Assembly: GCA_905221605.1 (NCBI GenBank)
Contig: CAJNDS010000647.1
Span: forward strand, 1-37,500
Source: Symbiodinium natans
Taxonomy: Eukaryota; Sar; Dinophyceae; Suessiales; Symbiodiniaceae
Direction: 5' to 3'
DNA length: 37,500 nt
Below, one piece after another: positions 32,176 through 37,500 of the stretch (its first letter is position 1; each line of letters begins with the position of its first letter). The position numbers and the translations under genes were made by a program. Under the pieces are notes generated by a model. That model saw only the letters and a program-made list of their open reading frames with translations, was not told where the DNA came from and ran no database searches.

Positions 32176-32472
32176 CATATATATATATATATATATGAGC
32201 AAGGGTCAAAACTATGGCAATTGCGGGTTTATCTTGGTAGGACATTTGCATGCTGAATTGTCAAAAAACCCTCTAACGCGACGGAAAGCGACGGGGAACA
32301 CTGAAAAGCGACGCCCCTTATTTGAGTAGCCTTAAGACAAAAATCCTGTAAAGCGACGGGTTACAGCAAAACATGCAAAACCCTCGTAAAGCGACGGGGA
32401 ACACTGAAAAGCGACGCCCCTATTGCGCGACCTAGACCCGACCTCTACAGTTTTGACGGTCGCTCATATATT
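32176..32472. mobile_element. Candidate MITE bounded by TA runs
   Basis: The left end ATATATGAGCAAGGGTCAAAACTA (32190-32213, after a TA run) is the inverted form of the right end AGTTTTGACGGTCGCTCATATAT (32449-32471), with three mismatches in 23. The right-end sequence recurs at 33546-33568 followed by a long TA run, so the element may instead extend to about 33592, or a second copy may be truncated. The interior has no coding potential. It holds a duplicated 34-base word (AAAGCGACGGGGAACACTGA and on) at 32285-32319 and 32388-32421. Confidence 0.6.
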
Positions 32473-32802
32473 TTAAGGGGCTGCGCCCATGGGCGGGCAC
32501 CGCACGCAGAAGCCCGGGGCGAGCAGTTTCTAAGCATGTTGAGGCCCCTAAACTCCCTTAAAATCTCTAAGCGTTAAGTTTCTAAGCATTTTCAGGCCCC
32601 TAAACTCCCTTCAAATCTCTAAGCGTTTGAGGCTCCGAGACTCCCTTAACGTTTCTAAGCACTTTATCAGGCCCCTAAACTCCCTTTTTCCTAGCCCCGG
32701 GCTTAGACACGTCGCTTATGCCCGCCCTTTTCATGCTCCTGATGCCTTTTAAGGGGCTGCGCCCATGGGCGGGCAGCGCAGGCAGAAACGCGGGGCGAGC
32801 AG
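32471..32802. repeat. GC-rich direct repeat enclosing a short tandem repeat
   Basis: TTTTAAGGGGCTGCGCCCAT and the following 36 bases occur at 32471-32526 and again at 32747-32802. Between them, TTTCTAAGCA with AGGCCCCTAAACTCCCTT is repeated three times, starting at 32527, 32579 and 32652. No coding content. Confidence 0.85.
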
Positions 32803-32811
32803 ATCCGTCAA

Positions 32812-32872
32812 GGGTTTATAGTTTAGGGTTTAGGGTTTAGGGTTTTTTTTAGGGTTTAGGGTTTAGGGTCTT
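32812..32872. repeat. Telomere-like TTTAGGG array
   Basis: Six or seven TTTAGGG units, interrupted by a run of T. It is bounded on both sides by related sequence (CTTATGCCCGCC(C)TTTT and TCATGCTCCTGATGC at 32716-32746 and 32872-32908), so it appears to sit within a duplicated segment. Confidence 0.85.
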
Positions 32873-32889
32873 ATGCCCGCCTTTTGGGG

Positions 32890-33003
32890 GGCCTCATGCT
32901 CCTGATGCGCCCCCGGGGTCCCACCCCGGGAGCCGCTGATGCTCATGATGCGCGCCTGGGGGTCCCGGGGGGGCTGGACCCGCTGATGCTCATGATGCGC
33001 GCC
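32890..33003. repeat. Tandem repeat, TGATGCTCATGATGCGC
   Basis: Three copies of CTGATGCTCATGATGCGCGC or a close variant, spaced by GC-rich GGGGTCCC sequence, at about 32893, 32935 and 32981. Low-complexity, no gene. Confidence 0.7.
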
Positions 33004-33067
33004 CTCTGGGGGCCTCCGTGGCGACCCAAAAAACCACGAAAAAAAAACCGTTCACCGGCGGCACGCG

Positions 33068-33230
33068 GGGGTCGGCGGCACTGGCGTCCGGCCTAATTCT
33101 GCTTCGCAGAAGGCCAGAGGCCAGCAAGGCTATTCCCGGGACGACCCGGGCTAAAAGGTCCGCATTTGCTCGGTCCTTTGGGGACCTCGCGCTGCCCGAT
33201 TTAATGGCTACCGCCAGTGCCGCCGACCCC
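33068..33230. repeat. 19-bp perfect inverted repeat with 125-base spacer
   Basis: GGGGTCGGCGGCACTGGCG at 33068-33086 is exactly complementary to 33212-33230. The spacer contains a small hairpin TTCTGC-TTC-GCAGAA at about 33096-33110. It could be a foldback element. No target duplication was identified. Confidence 0.75.
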
Positions 33231-33260
33231 AGACCCAACAAGACAGTCCTCTGATGTGCT

Positions 33261-33530
33261 TTGGGGTGGGGGGGGGTGGGGAGGTGGGTGGGGGGGTGGG
33301 GGGGGCGGGGGGTGGGTTGGGGGTGGTGGGGAGGGGGGGGGGGGTGGGGGGGGGGGGGGGGGGGGTGGGGTGGGGTGGGGTGGGATGGGGGGGGGGGGGG
33401 TGTGGGGGGGGGGGAAAAGGAGCAAGCGAGGGGGCGGGCATGCACTGGATCATGGGGGTTGGGGGCCAGAAGGGGTGATGGGTTGGGGGGCGGGGTGGGG
33501 GGTGGGGTAGGGGAGCATTGGGTCTTCACT
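33261..33530. repeat. Poly-G tract with T interruptions
   Basis: Long GGGGTGGG runs, up to about 18 consecutive G, with strong G-quadruplex potential on the plus strand. The Gly-rich and Pro-rich open frames here are artefacts. The exact length is likely unreliable in any assembly. Confidence 0.85.
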
Positions 33531-33545
33531 GACGCCGCCCCCTAT

Positions 33546-33559
33546 AGTTTTGACGGTCG

Positions 33560-33592
<33 letters not shown>
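33546..33592. repeat. Second copy of MITE end plus TA run
   Basis: AGTTTTGACGGTCGCTCATA, as at 32449, followed by about 15 TA units. It may be the true right end of a longer element or a separate truncated copy. Confidence 0.65.
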
Positions 33593-33594
<2 letters not shown>

Positions 33595-33706
33595 TCGGAA
33601 TTCTTGCGGCTTCGCGCTTCCTGGGTTTCCACTGAAGCTTGAGGTAGCCTGCTGGACGTCGTGTTTAGCCTGCTTCCCTTTGCCTCGACGTGGCTGGGCT
33701 GGACAG

Positions 33707-34102
33707 GGCACACACACGCACACACGCACACACGCACACACGCACACACGCACACACGCACACGCGCACACGCACACGCACACGCACACGCACACGCACA
33801 CGCACACGCACACGCACACGCACACGCACACGCACACGCACACGCACACGCACACGCGCACGCACACGCGCACGCGCACGCGCACGCGCACGCGCACGCG
33901 CACGCGCACGCGCACGCGCACGCGCACGCGCACACGCACACGCACACGCACACGCACACGCACCAACGCAGCACACAGCGCCAACAACACACGCTACGCG
34001 CCACACACGCACATACGCACACACCGCAACGCACACACACACGCACACACGCACTAGCACCACGCGCACAACACGCACACACGCACACACGCACACCACA
34101 CA

Positions 34103-34134
<32 letters not shown>

Positions 34135-34147
34135 CACACACAACACA

Positions 34148-34190
<43 letters not shown>

Positions 34191-34266
34191 AACACCACAC
34201 ACACACCACACAAACACAAACACCGCACACGCACGCACACACACACCACAACAACACCACAACACA

Positions 34267-34335
<69 letters not shown>

Positions 34336-34387
34336 GCACACACGCGCACACACGCGTCACAACACACAGCGCACACACACACCACCA

Positions 34388-34418
<31 letters not shown>

Positions 34419-34566
34419 CCACACAACAACACACACCACACACACACACAACACCACACACACACAACACACACAACACACACACACACACAACAACACA
34501 CACCACACACAACACAACACACCACAACACACACAACACACACAACACCACAACACACAACACACA

Positions 34567-34622
<56 letters not shown>

Positions 34623-34922
34623 CACACACACACCCGCACACACTCACACACACACACACACTCACACTCACACACACACACTCACACTCACACACACACA
34701 ATCACACACAATCACAATCACAATCACAATCACAATCACACACTCACACACTCACACACTCACACACAATCACACACACATCACACACACAATCACAATC
34801 ACACACAATCACACACAATCACACACAATCACACACAATCACACACAATCACACACAATCGCACACACAATCGCACACACACATCGCACACACAATCACA
34901 CACACACATCACACACACACAA

Positions 34923-35016
<94 letters not shown>

Positions 35017-35030
35017 GCGCGCGCGCGCGC
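33707..35030. repeat. 1.3-kb CA / CACACG / CACAAT simple-sequence block
   Basis: Starts with CACACGCACA units, becomes CGCACG-rich at 33855-33935, then CA with sporadic interruptions (AACACAC, CACCACAC). It turns into TCACACACAA units at 34690-34920, then a pure CA run, and ends in CGCGCG at 35015-35030. All long frames here (His-Thr, Arg-Thr or Cys-Val repeats) are composition artefacts. The internal zoning suggests several rounds of expansion of different founder units. Confidence 0.95.
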
Positions 35031-35620
35031 ACCTATTCCTGTAAAGCCCATGTTTGTTGAAGGTTTAACCAGGCCTTTTCCAAAAGAAGACCTTGCGTTT
35101 CCCCTCGCCAAAAGTTTCGCTAAAGCCCAGACCCTATTCCCTTAGTGTTGAGGCAAAGCATTTCTTCGGATGCCTGCGGGGTGCACCCTTCATGCTTAGG
35201 CCTGAGCCATATTCTTGTAAATTCACTTGTTGAGAGTTGAGGCTTAAACCTATTCCAGAACCTTGCATTTCCCCTCGCCGCATACTTTCAACGAAAATGC
35301 TGCTTCGGGTGCCTGCGGGGCGTACCGTTCATGTTGAAGTTTCAGCCCTATGACTGTAAGCCCTGCTCGTTGAAGGCTTAGACTGACGCCCTATTCCGAA
35401 ACCTTAGACCTTCCCTAGTCACTAAAGTTCGCTAAACATGAAAGATTGTACTGAATGCATTTGCTCAAGTGTCAATTTCGACGTACCCTTAATGTTTAGG
35501 CGTAGCCTATTCCTGTAAACCCTGTTCGTTGAAGGTTTAGGCTGACGCCCTATGCCAACACCTTACACTTTCCCTGGTCATTGGAGAAGCTTCGCTAAAG
35601 CATTAGTTTCGAAACGTTAT
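35031..35620. repeat. Degenerate satellite, about 140-175-bp unit, four copies
   Basis: Anchors CCTATTCCTGTAAA..CC(C)TGTTCGTTGAAGG occur at about 35032, 35205, 35345 and 35505. Shared sub-blocks are ACCTTGCATTTCCCCTCGCC, TTCGCTAAAG and TGCCTGCGGGG(T/C)G(C/T)AC. Copies differ by substitutions and indels of up to 30 bases. No coding content. Confidence 0.75.
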
Positions 35621-35911
35621 TGGTCTAGGCCAAGCTTGTGTTCCTGAACCCTAAATCCCATTCTTAAACTTCAATTTGTTTACTTGTGAGTACTAGCAGC
35701 ATTTCCTTAGACATTAATGAGCTTCCCTCAACACTACAGAATTAAAGATTTCCCATACGAGCTAATCAAATTTGAATATGGGATCCAAGATCAAGATTCA
35801 AGATGCCTGGGAAAAACTTTTCCTGGACAATCTTGGATCTTGGATCCCGGTCGCATTCAGAAACGATACTGCAACACGTCGTCCCCCAAATCCACTACCC
35901 TGAGGGTTACA
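35621..35911. other. No gene recognised; GGATC/AAGAT inverted words
   Basis: ATGGGATCCAAGATCAAGAT at 35779-35798 and ATCTTGGATCTTGGATCCCG near 35832-35851 are complementary over about 17 bases and could fold. Otherwise unremarkable. Confidence 0.4.
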
Positions 35912-37030
35912 GTTGCAACTTTGCTTGCTCTGCGAAAAAGGTTCTACACAAGCGCAAAAACATCCTACGTTTTTCCTAACGCTTGCACTTTCAGAACACT
36001 GTAGAAGTAAAAATATATCCCTTAGAAATTTGTCGTATGTCCCCTCTCTTCGCGCTCGTAGGGTTTGGTGAGAAGGGCCTTAGAAGTTTGTCGCATGTCC
36101 CCTCTCTTCATGCTTGTAGGGTGAGGGCCCCTAGAGGTTAGGCCGGACAGTCCTAGAATCGTAACGTGCTTGAAGGGCCCATGCCCCGGAGCCTCGTGGC
36201 AAACTTCTCCGCAAGTTGGCCATTGTGTGGGGGAGAAGGGGAGAGGGGGGAGTTCTGGCGCGAGCTTCAGGGCTCAGATGGGGCTAGTTGTTTGCGATGA
36301 AACCCAAAACCTGTGCTGGTAACGGAATCGTGGCCCTATATTTGTTGTGAATGTGCCCCTGAATGCATCAGCCCTATGCCCCTCAAAGAGGGTGGTTTAA
36401 GCAAATGTTTATCTCTTTGGGGGAAGAACGTCTGTGGCGGATCCAAAACCTTTATAGCCGTTTTAGAGTTGCAGCTCTGCTTGCTCTGCGAACAGGTTCT
36501 TTGCAAGTGCAAAAAACTCCTACGTTGTTCAGAATGTCGGCACTTTCAGAACACTGCAGAAGTAAAATCCCATAAAGTTTTGTCGCGTGTCCCCTCTCTT
36601 CGTGCTCGTAGGGTTTGGTGAGGAGAGCCTTAGAAGTTTGTCGCATGTCCCCTCCCTTCGTGCTCGTAGGGTGAGGGCCCCTAGAGGTTAAAAGCCCTAG
36701 AATCATAACGTGCTTGAAGGGCCCATGCATCGGAGCCTCGCGTGGCAAACTTCTCCTGGCAAGTTGGCCATTGCATGGGGGAGAAGGGGAGAGGGTGGGT
36801 TCTGGCGCGAGCCATTTGGTCATGAGGGCGCAGATGGGGCTAGTTGTTTGCGATGAAACCCAAAAACCTGTGCTGGTAACGGAATCGTGGCTCTATAAGG
36901 GTTGTGAATGTCCCCCTGAAATCATAAGCGCTATGCCCCTCGCAGGGGTGGTTTAAGCAAATGTTTATCTCTTTGTGGGAAGAGCTTGTGTGGTGTTTCC
37001 AAAAACTTTTATAGCCGTTTGAGAGTTGCA
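35912..37030. repeat. 556-557-bp tandem repeat, two copies
   Basis: Unit 1 starts at 35912 and unit 2 at 36468, both at GTTGCA(A/G)CT(T/C)TGCTTGCT; a third start is seen at 37025. Within each unit the word AGAAGTTTGTCGCATGTCCC plus CTCTCTTC(G/A)TGCTCGTAGGG is itself present twice, about 56 bases apart. Other landmarks are AAACTTCTCC, GGGGGAGAAGGGGAGAGGG and TGTTTGCGATGAAACCCAAA. Copies are roughly 90 percent alike by eye. No gene is recognised. Confidence 0.85.
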
Positions 37031-37500
37031 ACTCCCTGTAATGTTAAACTCTGAGATCCTGTAAAGCCTGAACCCTAAATCCCTGAAGCCCTAAAACCAG
37101 ACTGCGCAACTACTCCGGGAGGGGAGGGGGAGGCTTTCGCCTTTTGGTCTTTTTGCGTGTGCGTTTCGGAAATACTTGCTGCGCGCAGTGAGCTGTGGCT
37201 ACTGAGGGGGCGCCGTTGGTGAAGAAGTGAAGTGATAAGGCATGTTCTCATGCCACACGTGGTGGATGGAGGCATTCAGCACACGGAGATTCGAAGTAGA
37301 ACGCTGGTAGTGGCCGTAACCTTGATCTGCTAGCAGCAACAGGCTCCTTGCAATCACGAAGCGCATCGAATGCCTTTCGCAGAACCGAATTCGAATTAAT
37401 TAATTAGCTAGGGCGCTTTGCCTCCCATGAGGAGGCAGGTGAAAGCCACGCCCTTGATTGGCAGGACGGGATCGCAGCGGCGCCTGTGCATCCACGAGTT
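37031..37500. other. No gene recognised; small hairpin
   Basis: GCCTCC-CATGA-GGAGGC at about 37421-37437 is a short hairpin. AATTCGAATTAATTAATTAG at 37387-37406 is an AT-rich palindromic stretch. Short CCCTAAA words lie at 37073-37095. Confidence 0.4.

Noticed and set aside
33201-33635. Gly-rich and Pro-rich open frames
   Set aside because: Artefact of the poly-G tract.
33561-35145. Very long open frames (up to 494 codons) of His-Thr, Arg-Thr, Cys-Val or Ala-His repeats on both strands
   Set aside because: Translation of CA/CACACG simple sequence; any frame of such DNA is open.
35031-37030. CRISPR array
   Set aside because: The repeats are long, degenerate tandem satellites without regular unique spacers, and the genome is eukaryotic.

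Overview
The window looks like nuclear DNA of a dinoflagellate, most likely one of the Symbiodiniaceae. Three things point there. A 13-base exact match to the 3' end of the dinoflagellate spliced leader lies at 10250-10262 (minus strand). TTTAGGG/CCCTAAA telomere-like islands are scattered through the non-coding DNA. The large GC-rich retroelement has a domain set (CCCH-finger gag, Ty3/gypsy-type RNase H and integrase, methyltransferase-like module) that I associate with dinoflagellate genomes. No database search was possible, so the taxon is an inference.

Left third (1-10277, minus strand): one large LTR-retrotransposon-type polyprotein, read right to left and running off the left edge. The order is acidic and coiled-coil gag; capsid-like region; two CCCH zinc fingers; retropepsin-like protease with an unusual D-G-C motif; thumb/connection half of a Ty3/gypsy reverse transcriptase with a complete RNase H; an unassigned domain with a G-x-G-Q-G-G motif; zinc ribbon; integrase with HHCC and exact D,D(35)E; integrase C-terminal GPY/F-like module; degenerate methyltransferase-like domain; and finally what looks like the N-terminus of a reverse transcriptase, cut by the window edge. 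The polyprotein is broken by at least seven frame changes, yet the long segments between them are free of stops. No LTR was recognised. Upstream of gag there is a two-copy 42-bp repeat and the spliced-leader relic, which suggests that this copy passed through a trans-spliced mRNA.

Middle (10278-31500): gene-poor, repeat-rich DNA with small exon-like islands. These include two paralogous zinc-ribbon motifs (11424-11800) around an inverted repeat, an exon-like piece carrying motif I of a C5 cytosine DNA methyltransferase (16801-16897), a 55-bp near-perfect foldback (20278-20390), and a dispersed repeat (21868-22232 and 31532-31918) whose two copies encode similar peptides, one ubiquitin-like. 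A 1246-bp non-autonomous Tc1/mariner-type element (26295-27540) has split one copy of a 381-bp tandem repeat. Its TA target duplication and the empty site can both be read directly.

Right end (31500-37500): almost entirely repeats. There is a candidate MITE bounded by TA runs, short GC-rich tandem repeats, telomere-like and poly-G tracts, a 1.3-kb CA/CACACG simple-sequence block, a degenerate satellite of about 140-175 bp, and a two-copy tandem repeat of 556-557 bp. I find no complete, intact host gene in the window.
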